From assembly GCA_030616775.1 (NCBI GenBank), contig JAUWWQ010000035.1:1-44878 (forward strand): DNA of 44,878 nt. The letters run 5' to 3'. Shown here one piece after another: positions 9,677-19,014 of the stretch; the first letter of the stretch is position 1, and every line of letters begins with the position of its first letter. This DNA is from Planctomycetota bacterium. Its GTDB lineage: Bacteria > Planctomycetota > Phycisphaerae > UBA1845. The notes below the pieces were generated by a model. That model did not search any database. It had not been told where the DNA came from and saw nothing but the letters and a program-made list of their open reading frames with translations. A program made the position numbers and the translations under genes.

Positions 9677-10825
9677 TCAGTTGAGACGTTTGCCAGCCTG
9701 ATCCGCGGCGAAGATGTGTATCTGCGAGATGTCCAAAAAAGGCCTCACGCGGTGTCCCGGTGACACGGTCACGTTCGGAGACACCCGTGCCACGAAGGAT
9801 TCACCGCCAGGCGCAACCAGGTGAACGTTGATGCTATCGCCCAGGGGCTCCACGATGCGAACCGACATTTCGGCAATCGGAGTATACCCTCGCGGCAGGT
9901 CACCGAGGCCGGCAACTGCGAGCCCCGCATCCGTCCCACTCAATCGTAGGTGCTCCGGGCGAATACCCAACACGACGACTTGACCGCGATGCGCTCTTAA
10001 GCCGGTTGCAGCCTCAGGTGAGACTTCCAGCCGGCCTACCGAACCGGCGAAGCAGACCGACTCGCCCTCACCCTCCAGCCGCCCTTCCAGCAAGTTCATC
10101 GGGGGTGTTCCGATGAAGCCGGCTACAAATCGATTGGCCGGACGATTATAGACCTCGAGCGGGGCCCCGCATTGCTGGATGACACCGTCTTTTAAGATCA
10201 CAATCCGGTCGCCCAGCGTCATGGCCTCCTCCTGATCGTGCGTCACGTAAATGATGGTGGTCCCAAGATCGCGGTGCAGGCTCTTGATCTCGGTTCGCAT
10301 CTGCACTCGAAGTCTGGCATCCAGGTTCGAGAGCGGCTCATCGAACAGAAATACCTGCGGTGTGCGTACGATCGCCCGACCCAGGGCGACGCGCTGACGC
10401 TCCCCGCCGGACAGCGCCGCCGGTTTTCGATCCAGAAGGTGTTCCAAATGGAGCGTGCAAGCTACTTCGCCGACCTTCCGTTTGATATCATTTTTGGGAA
10501 CGCGGCGCATCTTCAGCCCGAACGCCATGTTCTTGAAAACCGTCATGTGCGGATAGAGAGCGTAGTTCTGGAACACCATAGCGATGTTGCGATCTCGAGG
10601 AGCCACGTCGTTGACCACTCGTTCTCCGATCCGGATGGTCCCCGTGGTCAGCTCCTCCAATCCGGCAATCAGGCGAAGCGTGGTGGTCTTACCGCATCCG
10701 GACGGGCCCACCAGGACTGCGAACTCCTGGTTGGCTACGGCAAGGTTGAGGTCGTCGACGGCGCGCACCTCGCCCCGTTTGCTGCCGAAAGTCTTCGTGA
10801 CGTGTTCGAGCGTCACCTCGGCCAT
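9677..10825 (-). CDS. ugpC: ABC transporter ATP-binding protein, UgpC/MalK/MsmK type
   Basis: This 382-residue protein has Walker A GPSGCGKTT (about 39-47), Q-loop MVFQNYALYPHM, signature LSGGERQRVALGRA, Walker B VFLFDEPLSNLD and switch histidine in THDQEEA. The C-terminal TOBE/OB region of about 140 residues is what sugar and glycerol-phosphate importers of this group carry. No permease or binding protein is nearby, so it probably serves several carbohydrate importers in trans, as MsmK-type ATPases do. The substrate cannot be told from the sequence. Confidence 0.9.
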   Translation of the reverse strand: MAEVTLEHVTKTFGSKRGEVRAVDDLNLAVANQEFAVLVGPSGCGKTTTLRLIAGLEELTTGTIRIGERVVNDVAPRDRNIAMVFQNYALYPHMTVFKNMAFGLKMRRVPKNDIKRKVGEVACTLHLEHLLDRKPAALSGGERQRVALGRAIVRTPQVFLFDEPLSNLDARLRVQMRTEIKSLHRDLGTTIIYVTHDQEEAMTLGDRIVILKDGVIQQCGAPLEVYNRPANRFVAGFIGTPPMNLLEGRLEGEGESVCFAGSVGRLEVSPEAATGLRAHRGQVVVLGIRPEHLRLSGTDAGLAVAGLGDLPRGYTPIAEMSVRIVEPLGDSINVHLVAPGGESFVARVSPNVTVSPGHRVRPFLDISQIHIFAADQAGKRLN

Positions 10826-10902
10826 TTGGAGCCTCTCGCGTTGTCCTTTGTCGTGAGTGGATCAGCTTACCGGCGCCGATCACCCTTGTCGTAAACCGGC
10901 CT

Positions 10903-10929
10903 TTTATAGCATAGACAGCCGGCGTTCAA
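10903..10929 (-). promoter_or_regulatory. Candidate promoter for the ugpC-type gene
   Basis: On the minus strand TTGAAC (10924-10929) is followed after 15 bases by TATAAA (10903-10908), about 78 bases before the start codon at 10825. The spacing is short, so this is tentative. Confidence 0.3.
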
Positions 10930-11117
10930 CTCCGCGCCGATTATCACCCGAGCGGCCAGACCCAACCGCCGCGCCGCGGGGGCGGTTGTACGTTTTTCTC
11001 TACGGGAGGCGTGAGAGGTACTTGCGTGGTCCGTCGGTGGGCGTGTACTGTCTACGTTTCCTGACCGGCGGTATGATCCCAGGCTCGAAACAGCGCACCA
11101 CAGGCGAGAAATGAGCG

Positions 11118-12236
11118 ATGAGCGACGACCTGTATGACGTGGCGATTGTTGGAGCCGGGCCGGCGGGAGCGACGGCTGCTATCGTTCTGGCCCAAAAGGG
11201 CCGCAAAGTAGTCCTGGTGGACCGTGCAACGTTCCCGCGCCAGACCACATGCGCCAGTTGGCTTAACGCCCGTTGTGCTCCGTTGCTTACCGACTTAGGC
11301 GTTAAGGACAAATCGCTGCTGAAATGCCAGTTCTCGGATGTCACCTTGTACCGCCCGGATTTCTCGCAATCGGCCAAACCAACCTTTGAGCACACCCCGG
11401 GGTATCTGATCGATCGGGCACGGTTTGACAACGCACTGGTCACCACCGCGGCCGATCAAGGAGTCAACTTCGTCCAGGGGTGTGCAGCTACGGACCTCCA
11501 GTTGAAGGAATCCTCTGCCGTCATTGAGCTTGCTGACGGGCGGCATCTGGACGGCAGGCTTCTCTTACTTGCCTCCGGTCGTCGGGCGGAGCTGTTCGAA
11601 CGCCTTGGGCTTGCCGCTAGTAAGGGTGAGGCGCCAATTTGGGCGGCTCAGGTGGATGCGCCGCTCACTGGAAAGGCCGCCCCGAGAAAGGCCCAGATCG
11701 GCGTCATCCTCGGCTTGGATAATGCCGGCAGCTTAGGAATCTGCTTACTCTCGACGGATCGGGTGTCCATGGGGATCAATTGGGCTGGCGAAGGCACCGA
11801 AGCCGTTCCCGCGCTGGTCCAGCTTTGCCGCCAGGCATTCCAGCACCAGGTTGTGCCTGTCGACTTGTCGGATGAAGCAGGTTCGGTGACGCTGAGCCAC
11901 AGCCCCGCCTCAGCCGCTCTGGATATGGAATCACACGTGGGAAAGCACACTCTGGTGATCGGTGACGCCGGTGGATTCATATCAGCGGCGAGTAACGAGG
12001 GCATCTATCCTGCCATGTGGTCGGCACAGATCGCCGGGGAAGTGATTGACAGGGCCCTGCACAGTGTGCACTCCCAGGACGAGCTGATGACCTTCGACTC
12101 GACCTGGCGGATGCAAATGGCCGACTATCTTCGCTCACCGCACACCGATATCCAATTCCTCTTGCCGCTGATCTTCACCAACCAATCCATGGCTGACCGG
12201 ATGGGCGCGGCGTTCTTCTCGGGTGAGAACATCTGA
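11118..12236 (+). CDS. FAD-dependent oxidoreductase of the geranylgeranyl reductase/halogenase-like group
   Basis: This 372-residue flavoprotein begins with the dinucleotide-binding DVAIVGAGPAGATAA (about 7-21) and has a second FAD contact, VIGDAGGFISAASNEGI (about 279-295), near the C-terminus. Both belong to the PHBH-fold reductases, which include geranylgeranyl reductases and many uncharacterised oxidases. Length fits. It is divergent from the ATPase gene and single. The substrate is unknown; saturation of an isoprenoid chain or a hydroxylation are both possible. Confidence 0.82.
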   Translation: MSDDLYDVAIVGAGPAGATAAIVLAQKGRKVVLVDRATFPRQTTCASWLNARCAPLLTDLGVKDKSLLKCQFSDVTLYRPDFSQSAKPTFEHTPGYLIDRARFDNALVTTAADQGVNFVQGCAATDLQLKESSAVIELADGRHLDGRLLLLASGRRAELFERLGLAASKGEAPIWAAQVDAPLTGKAAPRKAQIGVILGLDNAGSLGICLLSTDRVSMGINWAGEGTEAVPALVQLCRQAFQHQVVPVDLSDEAGSVTLSHSPASAALDMESHVGKHTLVIGDAGGFISAASNEGIYPAMWSAQIAGEVIDRALHSVHSQDELMTFDSTWRMQMADYLRSPHTDIQFLLPLIFTNQSMADRMGAAFFSGENI

Positions 12237-12368
12237 CGAGACGCTGTCTCGCCGCCGGGTATTTTGGGCCACGCACCTTGCCACGGCACGACTACTGTGG
12301 TATTCTTGACGGGCCTGCGGAGGTTACCGCCTCCGCCAAATCACAGCGGCATTTGAAAGGGTGGAGGT

Positions 12369-14651
12369 ATGTGGCTGAGCACGTTTCGGACCAGCGTTCT
12401 CACGTTGGCAATTGGGGTGTTTCTGCAGGCAAGTGGGCGGTCGGCCCAGGCCCAATGCGAAGTCGCCAAGCCCACCTCGTCAGGCGTGCGCGTCGAGGAC
12501 GATGGTTCGGGCGGCGGTATGGATGAGGAGCTTTGCACTGAGTTAGGCGGGACCTTCACGAGCGGTGTGGACTGTAGCTTGGTGACAGAGTCCTGCTCGG
12601 CCTGCGTGATCGAGGGTGAAGCCAACTGCCAGCTTGCTGATCCGAATCACCTTAACCTCGGGATCATGAGCGATCTGAATGTCCCGCCGACCGGGGCTGT
12701 CACGGCCGACGATTTCCTGCCGGCGGGCGACGCCCTCACGCAAGTTTGCGTGTGGGGTACGTACATCGATGCCAGTGCTCCGGGTGAGACGGGTCCGCAG
12801 GGCTACGAAGAGTACAATTGCACACCATTTGTTGCCGACGAAAACGAAAGCTTCCGCATCCGTGTCTATAGCGACAGCAACGGGCAGCCGGGATCGCTGG
12901 TCGGCGAGTCCACCTCAACCGGGCCCAACATCTACCGCGTTCCCGTACCGAGCCCCGCGTTTGAGGAGGACTACGGATGGCGGCTTCATGGCTACATGTT
13001 GCTCCTCGACACGCCGATTAGTGGCATGGCGCCGGGCGACACGTATTGGCTGGAGGTCGTTAGCGACAGGAACGTCTGTCCCGACGGAAGTTGTGATCGC
13101 TTCGGCCTGTGCGATGGCGGTTACCGCGACGGGGAGCCGTGCGACGAGCACGATACATGTTACTGGCACTGGCTGCAATCGTACCTGGAGAACGAGGGCA
13201 ACGACTACCACGTGGTCGGCACCGATGATCGTCCGGAGCGGGGCGGTCTCCCCGGCACCGGTTACGTCCATGTCAGCGGCCGGCATTCGGATCTGGCGTT
13301 CTGTCTGGGCAGTTCGTCTGGTCCGCTCGACTTCACTCCTCCGGGAGCTCCGACAGGCTCGTGTTGCGACTGCCAGGACGTTTGCACCGACGATGTGACG
13401 CTCGTAGATTGCCACGAGGTTTTCGGAGGCGTATGGCTTCGTGGATGGGACTGTGCCACCTCTCTGAACTGTGACGAGTTTCTCGACAACTGCAACGACT
13501 ACCCTGCCATTGTTGTCCCTGAGAGTTTGTTGTTCTTCGACACCACTTGTTACACCACGGATGGTCCGCCGGCTACAACAGAATTCAACGGGCTGGAAAA
13601 GGACATCTGGTTTCGTTATACTGCGACCTGCACGGGCACCCTGGTTGCCAGTATGTGCATGAGCGGTCACATCCAAGGCGCCTACGACAGCTTGATCGCC
13701 GTTTTCCATGACGACGACCACCCGTACGAGTGTCTGTGCCCCGACGACATGCGGTGGCGAGTCGCCTACAACGACGAGAACTGCAGCGGGATCAGTGACG
13801 GCGGTGGCGGAATCATTGAGGTGGATGTCAAGCCTGGCGAGTGCTGGTTGATTCAGGTCGGCGGATGGGGCTTCAGTGAGGCCGACGCCGCCGCCGGCAT
13901 AGGACTGCTGGATCTCAAGTGCGTAGAATCGGCCTGCATCCAGCTAAGTCCGCCGGAGCCGGACGTGCTCCCACTTGCGGGAGAACCTGTCAACCAGAAA
14001 GTACGTTACCTCTCGTTCCAGGTAGGCGAGGCTGATGCCGGTCGCGAGCAGGCCATGCGAGTGACATTCGTGGACCTGCCGGCGCCATTCGATAGTTGGA
14101 ACGGCACGAAGATGTTTGTCGGCCCGCCAGAGATGTACTGTGAGAACGCAGGTAAAAGGAGACCTCCATGTCCTCCTGCTGAGCCCGCGGCCGAGTTTAG
14201 GGCCGCCACGCTGCAGTCATCTGCCGGGTTTAGGGACTGGAGTACTGAGGGTGTCGTCCACGTGTTCCACGAGGGGATCGTTCCGGGTGGGGTGTATCAC
14301 GTACAGGCGGTTGACAAGACCTGCGAGCTGGATCTGGACAGCAGCTACTCGGATCCGCTCATTGTCCAGATGAGCCCGTGGGGTGACTTGGTGAAGGACT
14401 GCTCGACGTGTCCGTGCGGCCCGCCTGACGGAGTCGTAGGCATACCCACTGACGTCACCGCCTTGCTTGATAAGTTCAGGAACCTGGCACCGCCGAGCGT
14501 CCCATGTCCGGCGGTGAGCAAAGTCCGGGCCGACCTCGACTGGGCAACCCCCAACCAGCGGGTCGATATCTCGGACGTCACGTTCTGCCTCGATGCTTTC
14601 CGGGGATTCGACTATCCCTTCCCCGCCCCTCCTACCCCACCGTGTCCGTGA
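12369..14651 (+). CDS. Large secreted Cys-rich protein with dockerin-like C-terminus
   Basis: The 760-residue protein has a signal peptide (TFRTSVLTLAIGVFLQASG, with SAQAQ at the likely cleavage site). A GSCCDCQDVCTDD module with the pattern DCHEVFGGVWLRGWDC lies near 330-365; similar modules recur in exported proteins of this type, including the gene at 43720. A pre-peptidase C-terminal-like domain (EKDIWFRYTATCTGTL) follows. The C-terminus has paired dockerin-like segments (GIPTDVTALLDKFRN and VDISDVTFCLDAFRG). AAAGGG lies seven bases before the ATG. It is probably a cell-surface or released protein held by calcium-binding modules; no catalytic domain was recognised. Its stop codon overlaps the start of a heptamer array. 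Confidence 0.85.
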   Translation: MWLSTFRTSVLTLAIGVFLQASGRSAQAQCEVAKPTSSGVRVEDDGSGGGMDEELCTELGGTFTSGVDCSLVTESCSACVIEGEANCQLADPNHLNLGIMSDLNVPPTGAVTADDFLPAGDALTQVCVWGTYIDASAPGETGPQGYEEYNCTPFVADENESFRIRVYSDSNGQPGSLVGESTSTGPNIYRVPVPSPAFEEDYGWRLHGYMLLLDTPISGMAPGDTYWLEVVSDRNVCPDGSCDRFGLCDGGYRDGEPCDEHDTCYWHWLQSYLENEGNDYHVVGTDDRPERGGLPGTGYVHVSGRHSDLAFCLGSSSGPLDFTPPGAPTGSCCDCQDVCTDDVTLVDCHEVFGGVWLRGWDCATSLNCDEFLDNCNDYPAIVVPESLLFFDTTCYTTDGPPATTEFNGLEKDIWFRYTATCTGTLVASMCMSGHIQGAYDSLIAVFHDDDHPYECLCPDDMRWRVAYNDENCSGISDGGGGIIEVDVKPGECWLIQVGGWGFSEADAAAGIGLLDLKCVESACIQLSPPEPDVLPLAGEPVNQKVRYLSFQVGEADAGREQAMRVTFVDLPAPFDSWNGTKMFVGPPEMYCENAGKRRPPCPPAEPAAEFRAATLQSSAGFRDWSTEGVVHVFHEGIVPGGVYHVQAVDKTCELDLDSSYSDPLIVQMSPWGDLVKDCSTCPCGPPDGVVGIPTDVTALLDKFRNLAPPSVPCPAVSKVRADLDWATPNQRVDISDVTFCLDAFRGFDYPFPAPPTPPCP

Positions 14652-14726
14652 TTGTCGATTGGGGATTGTCGATTGTTGATTGGGGATTGCCGATTGCGGA
14701 TTGCCGACGGCTGATCGCTGATCGCT
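14650..14726 (+). repeat. Heptanucleotide array, GATTGNN x8 plus three diverged units
   Basis: Eight consecutive 7-base units of the form GATTGNN run from 14650 to 14705, then GACGGCT and two GATCGCT units to 14726, with perfect 7-base phase. The array begins inside the TGA stop of the preceding gene. The same unit, on the other strand, forms an array inside the radical SAM gene at 21474-21515. Confidence 0.85.
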
Positions 14727-14882
14727 GATGTCCGCTCTCTAGTCTCAATGATTCTGCCTTGGTGTCGATCTTGATATCCGGCCAGCACCCCCGGGTGCCG
14801 CCTACATACGCCGCGTTTACAGGTCGTGCCATTGGCGTATAATGCAAGGGGTTTCTACGATACCTTCTGCAAAGGGTGTGTG

Positions 14883-15623
14883 ATGGCGCTGCTGGGAGTC
14901 AACATCGACCACGTAGCGACGGTCCGTCAGGCCCGTCGCACGGACGAACCCGATCCGGTGTGGTCGGCCGTGGAGGCGGAACTCGGTGGGGCGGACGGTA
15001 TCACCTTCCACCTCCGGGAAGACCGAAGGCACATCAACGATCGTGACGCTCGCCTGCTTCGCGAGACGGTCGCGGTCAAGCTGAACATGGAAATGGCCAT
15101 CGCGGATGATATCGTTGACATCGCCGTGGGTCTTACGCCTCATCAGTGCACGCTCGTGCCGGAACGGCGCGAGGAGCTGACCACCGAGGGCGGGCTGGAC
15201 GTGTTGCGCCACAGGGCGAGGATCGCAAAGGCCGTTACCCGCCTCCGCGACGCGGGTATCACCCTAAGCGCTTTCATCGAACCGATACGGGAGCAGATCG
15301 AGGCTTCGGCGGAGGTCGGGTTCCACGCCGTCGAGCTGTGGACCGGCGCGTATGCCCACGCCAAGACGCCTCCGGACCGGAACGCCGCTCTCGACGATTT
15401 GCGCAAGGGAATCGAGACCGGACACCACGCCGGGCTGGAGGTTCACGGCGGGCACGGGCTGACGTACCGCAACATCGCGCCGGTAGCGGCCCTGCCGGGT
15501 TTCGGCGAGTTCAACATCGGGCATTCGATCGTCTCGCGAGCGATCTTTGTCGGCATTCGCGAGGCCGTGCGTGAGATGAAGCGCTTACTGACGGTTCACG
15601 CGCCACCGGCCGAACCGGAATAG
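14883..15623 (+). CDS. pdxJ: Pyridoxine 5'-phosphate synthase PdxJ
   Basis: PdxJ condenses 1-deoxyxylulose 5-phosphate with 3-amino-2-oxopropyl phosphate in vitamin B6 synthesis. The 246-residue protein opens [15 protein letters not shown] and carries [54 protein letters not shown] and [13 protein letters not shown], covering the whole barrel and phosphate site. A frame extends 19 codons upstream, but [10 protein letters not shown] at 14883 matches the usual PdxJ start and has AAAGGG just upstream. It is the first gene of a tight run with dapA (44 bases), a membrane protein and a small protein. Confidence 0.95.
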   Translation: MALLGVNIDHVATVRQARRTDEPDPVWSAVEAELGGADGITFHLREDRRHINDRDARLLRETVAVKLNMEMAIADDIVDIAVGLTPHQCTLVPERREELTTEGGLDVLRHRARIAKAVTRLRDAGITLSAFIEPIREQIEASAEVGFHAVELWTGAYAHAKTPPDRNAALDDLRKGIETGHHAGLEVHGGHGLTYRNIAPVAALPGFGEFNIGHSIVSRAIFVGIREAVREMKRLLTVHAPPAEPE

Positions 15624-15667
15624 AAGGCACAGCACGGTATGACCATACAAGGAGGGAGACTTCGGTC

Positions 15668-16582
15668 GTGAAGGAACACTCCGACAAAACCACGGACATG
15701 CGCGGTTCCATGACCGCGCTGGTAACACCGTTTCGGGACGGCGAGATCGATTGGCCGTGCCTGGATAAGCTGGTCGATCGACAGATCACCGGCGGTACGG
15801 ATTGGCTGGTGCCCTTGGGCACCACCGGTGAATCGCCGACGCTTACACGCGGTGAGCGCGACAAGCTGTTGGATGCCGTAATCGCCCGCTCCGCGGGTCG
15901 TTGTCCGGTCATGGCCGGTACGGGTTCAAACAATACTGCCGAGGCGGTCAACCGGACCAAACACGCGGCCTCCGCCGGTGCCAACGCTGCCTTGGTCGTT
16001 GCCCCGTCCTACAACCGTCCTACGCCGGAAGGTTTGTTTCGCCACTTCGCCAAAGTGGCCGAGTCGGTGGAATTACCGATCGTGCTCTATAACGTCCCCG
16101 TTCGTACCGGTGTCAACATCGATAACGATGTGGTCGTTCGACTGCGTGAGGACTTCACGAACATCATCGCGATCAAGGATGCCACTGGAAACGTGGATAA
16201 CGTGACCGATTTGCTCAGCCGCTGTGACATTGCAGTATTAAGCGGCGACGATTCGCTTACCTGGCCTTTCATGGCTCTTGGTGCGGTCGGGGTCATAAGC
16301 GTGATTGCCAATCTGGCCCCGTCACTGATGAAATCGCTGGTAACAGCGGCGCTCGAGGGGAATGCTTCAAGTGCGTTGCAGATTCACAGGAAGGTCTATG
16401 ATCTGGCCGTGGGCATCGGCCGCTACGGTCCGAACCCGCTGCCCATCAAGACCGCCTTGGCGATAAACGGGCTGATTGAGGAGGAGTTTCGCCTTCCCCT
16501 CTGCCCGCTTGATGCCGACAGCCGCGCCGGGATCGAGCGTGTCCTGCGCCGGCACGAGATGGTGGAAACAAGTGCCACATGA
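15668..16582 (+). CDS. dapA: 4-hydroxy-tetrahydrodipicolinate synthase DapA
   Basis: DapA joins aspartate semialdehyde and pyruvate, the first committed step to lysine and diaminopimelate for peptidoglycan. The 304-residue protein has TALVTPF, GTTGESPTL, the catalytic tyrosine in YNVPVRTG and the Schiff-base lysine in IAIKDATGN, followed by LSGDDSLTWPFMALGAVGVIS. A strong AAGGAGG (15649-15655) sits 12 bases before a GTG at 15668, which sets the start there and not at ATG 15698. The stop overlaps the next start (ATGA, 16579-16582). Confidence 0.95.
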   Translation: MKEHSDKTTDMRGSMTALVTPFRDGEIDWPCLDKLVDRQITGGTDWLVPLGTTGESPTLTRGERDKLLDAVIARSAGRCPVMAGTGSNNTAEAVNRTKHAASAGANAALVVAPSYNRPTPEGLFRHFAKVAESVELPIVLYNVPVRTGVNIDNDVVVRLREDFTNIIAIKDATGNVDNVTDLLSRCDIAVLSGDDSLTWPFMALGAVGVISVIANLAPSLMKSLVTAALEGNASSALQIHRKVYDLAVGIGRYGPNPLPIKTALAINGLIEEEFRLPLCPLDADSRAGIERVLRRHEMVETSAT

Positions 16583-17604
16583 GTGACGCCCCGAGCACTA
16601 TCATGGTCGAGCGACCGCAGCCTGGCTTGCTGGACAGGGCCGCCACCACGGTCTCCTGGGTGCTGGGCGGGGCGCTGTTTCTGACGGTCGGCTGGTTCGC
16701 CATGGAGCCTGATGATCCACTCGGACCGGTCAGCGCCTACGCCCGACAGGGCGGATTGATGATGCTGATACAAGCGGCTGCGCTCTCCGGTGTGGCTGCC
16801 GGGCTGGCAACCCTGATTGCAGGACGGCGTGTGGCCGACATAGGAACGTTCGCCGCTTCGTTGGGACTGGCCGCGGTCTCCCTGCGCGGTGCCACGGCGG
16901 AGTATCTGCTGCTGCAGGGCGCGGACCATTCCGAGACGTTCGAGCACTCTCTCGCCTGGAGCTTCGCTATCGAAGCGGTGGGTTGGCTTCTCGTTGTGCT
17001 CGTCGCTGTCGCCGTTTCGGCGCTGGTGATGCGCTGGTGCTTCGGCTCTACGGAGACCCCGGACCCCAAGCGGGCGGATGCGTCGCCAGACGTTGTGCAC
17101 ATGCTCGCCGGCTTCGATGTCCCCCGGATGTCGGCGCGTTGTTTCGGGGTAGCCAGCCGGCGGCAGACTGTGAGCACCGATGGTGTTCGCCACACGCTTG
17201 TCACCGCCGGAGTGGGACTTGCGGCGATGGCAGTCCTTTCTGCCGGGCTCAGGTGGCGATCGATCCAACATGGGCAGGTCTGCTTCGTGGTCGCCGCGGC
17301 GGTGTTCATCGGCACCTACGCCGCCTGCCGAATGGTGCCCGTGCGTTCGGCGTTGTGGTCGATCCTCGCGGTCGGACTAATAGCGCTGGTGGGGTATTTG
17401 TGGGCTGCTTTGCGCCCGGAGGTTGCTGGACTCCCGCCTAACATCCCGTCAAGTCACTTTCTGCGGATTCTGCCGATTCAGCTTATCGCCGTCGGGACAA
17501 CGGCGGCCCTGCTGGCCTTCTGGTACGTATTTGTTCCGCACTCCGAGGCGAATTCCGGGCCCGGGGACGGTGGGCGAGCCCCTGAGCGAAAGGGCGGTGC
17601 CTGA
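16579..17604 (+). CDS. Polytopic membrane protein of unknown function
   Basis: This 341-residue protein has about eight hydrophobic segments and a hydrophilic loop near 155-205 (SAL..RWCFGSTETPDPKRADAS). No family was recognised. It is coupled to dapA by a 4-base overlap and to the next small gene by a TGATG overlap. It may therefore act with lysine/diaminopimelate or envelope metabolism, but this rests only on position. Confidence 0.8.
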   Translation: MSDAPSTIMVERPQPGLLDRAATTVSWVLGGALFLTVGWFAMEPDDPLGPVSAYARQGGLMMLIQAAALSGVAAGLATLIAGRRVADIGTFAASLGLAAVSLRGATAEYLLLQGADHSETFEHSLAWSFAIEAVGWLLVVLVAVAVSALVMRWCFGSTETPDPKRADASPDVVHMLAGFDVPRMSARCFGVASRRQTVSTDGVRHTLVTAGVGLAAMAVLSAGLRWRSIQHGQVCFVVAAAVFIGTYAACRMVPVRSALWSILAVGLIALVGYLWAALRPEVAGLPPNIPSSHFLRILPIQLIAVGTTAALLAFWYVFVPHSEANSGPGDGGRAPERKGGA

Positions 17605-17855
17605 TGCAGTTGCGTCGGTTCAGGGTGGGCTCGTTCGATGCGTTGCGAAAGCGCATGATCGCGGAGACCGAGCTGGCCCTGTTGATCGGCCTGCGGTTCC
17701 CCGATCGCATGCCGCGCATCCCTACAATGGAAGTCGGCCCGGGCAGGTTCCATCCGGACTTCGCCGCGCGGTACTGGTCCCGGACGTTGGGTGTGGATCT
17801 GGTCGAGCTGGCGGTCCTGGAGGAAGCCTGCGGCACCCCTCGATTGGTCCTGTAG
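17604..17855 (+). CDS. Small conserved-looking protein at the end of the pdxJ-dapA run
   Basis: This is an 83-residue soluble protein. Its ATG shares one base with the previous stop (TGATG at 17602-17606), a common coupling signal and the main reason to accept it. It is rich in Arg, Leu and Glu, with RRFRVGSFDALRKRMIAETE at the start and no Cys-metal motif. The family is not recognised. Confidence 0.6.
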   Translation: MQLRRFRVGSFDALRKRMIAETELALLIGLRFPDRMPRIPTMEVGPGRFHPDFAARYWSRTLGVDLVELAVLEEACGTPRLVL

Positions 17856-17985
17856 ATAACCTTGCCGAAAGGGTCTTGCGACTCAACCGAACCGCGTTAT
17901 TCTGCGGTACCGGTGCGGCGTGTCGGCGGGCCCGCCCATGCTCGTTTGGCAAACTAAGTGACTCCCCGTGCACGGAGGCGAAACC

Positions 17986-19014
17986 GTGGCGAGATACCCA
18001 ACATACCCACGAAGACGACGGCGCAGGCGGGTTCGTACGAGCTTGCTGCTTGTGGCCGTTATGGGTCTGGCGGCTGGCATCTGGTGGATCTTCATCCGTG
18101 ACGAATCGTCTACTTCCGTGGACGGCAACCTGGCGTTGGGGCCTCAGCCAACCCTGACCACGGATCGCCCCGAGATCCTCCCGGAATCGCAGCCACGACC
18201 GGGAATCTCGGAAAAAGGCGATTTTCCGGTGCTTGGGACGCCGGTCGACCCCACGGACTCCCCAGGGCAGCGGGCGGAATCGCTCCTGGCTGCAGGACAA
18301 CGGGCATTGGAAAGCGGCGAGCTGGTCACTGCCCGGGCATATCTGAGTGAGGCATTACAGCTCGGGCTCCGGGAATCGGAGCTGTCCCCGGTTCGTGCCG
18401 AGCTGACCCGGATTGGCAATGAGACGGTCTTCTCGCCCAGCCTCTTCGAAGGCGACCCGCTTGTATCCCGCTACGTAGTCAAGCCCGGTGAAACGCTGGG
18501 GAAGATCGCCAAAGCGAACAAGGTCTCGGCGGACCTGTTGGCAGCGATCAACCACATCGCCGACAAGAATCGCATTCGCGCCGGCCAGACCATCAAGATC
18601 ATTGCCGGCCCGTTCCGCGCGGTCATTCACAAGCGGTCCTATTCGCTGGACATGTATCTGGGTAACACGTTCATGAAGCATTTCAAGGTCGGCCTTGGTG
18701 CGGAAGGCAGCACGCCCAGCGGCCAGTGGCAGGTGGGGACGAAGCTTACCAATCCGACCTACTACCCGCCGCGCGGCGGGCGGATCGTAGCCGCTGACGA
18801 CCCTGAAAATCCCCTTGGGGAGCGGTGGATCGGTCTGGTTGGTGTGGGTGGAGAGGCCGCCGGCCAGGAACGCTATGGAATACACGGAACCATCGACCCG
18901 GAGACCGTCGGACAAAACGTCTCCTTGGGCTGCATCCGCATGTACAACGAGGATGTCGAAGCGCTGTATACTTATCTGATTCCCAAGCATTCCACCGTGA
19001 CAGTGCGCGACTGA
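17986..19014 (+). CDS. L,D-transpeptidase with LysM domain (YkuD family)
   Basis: Counting from the GTG at 17986, the protein is 342 residues. A cytoplasmic Arg-rich tail (RRRRRRRVR) precedes one membrane anchor (LLLVAVMGLAAGIWWIFI). A helical spacer follows, then a LysM peptidoglycan-binding domain (YVVKPGETLGKIAKANKVSA, about 160-205) and a YkuD catalytic domain with H300 (YGIHGT) and nucleophile C316 (SLGCIRM). It should make 3-3 crosslinks or attach proteins to peptidoglycan outside the membrane. A GGAGG (17974-17978) seven bases before GTG 17986 makes this a better start than the GTG at 17968. Its TGA originally probably overlapped the start of the next gene (see repeat 19011-19125). Confidence 0.92.
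   Translation: MARYPTYPRRRRRRRVRTSLLLVAVMGLAAGIWWIFIRDESSTSVDGNLALGPQPTLTTDRPEILPESQPRPGISEKGDFPVLGTPVDPTDSPGQRAESLLAAGQRALESGELVTARAYLSEALQLGLRESELSPVRAELTRIGNETVFSPSLFEGDPLVSRYVVKPGETLGKIAKANKVSADLLAAINHIADKNRIRAGQTIKIIAGPFRAVIHKRSYSLDMYLGNTFMKHFKVGLGAEGSTPSGQWQVGTKLTNPTYYPPRGGRIVAADDPENPLGERWIGLVGVGGEAAGQERYGIHGTIDPETVGQNVSLGCIRMYNEDVEALYTYLIPKHSTVTVRD

Noticed and set aside
14632-14847. Minus-strand frame encoding NPQST-type repeats
   Set aside because: It is the translation of the GATTGNN heptamer array, which is better described as a DNA repeat.
17423-18157. 244-codon plus-strand frame
   Set aside because: It overlaps the end of the membrane protein, the small coupled gene and the transpeptidase start in another frame. 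Those three have better evidence.
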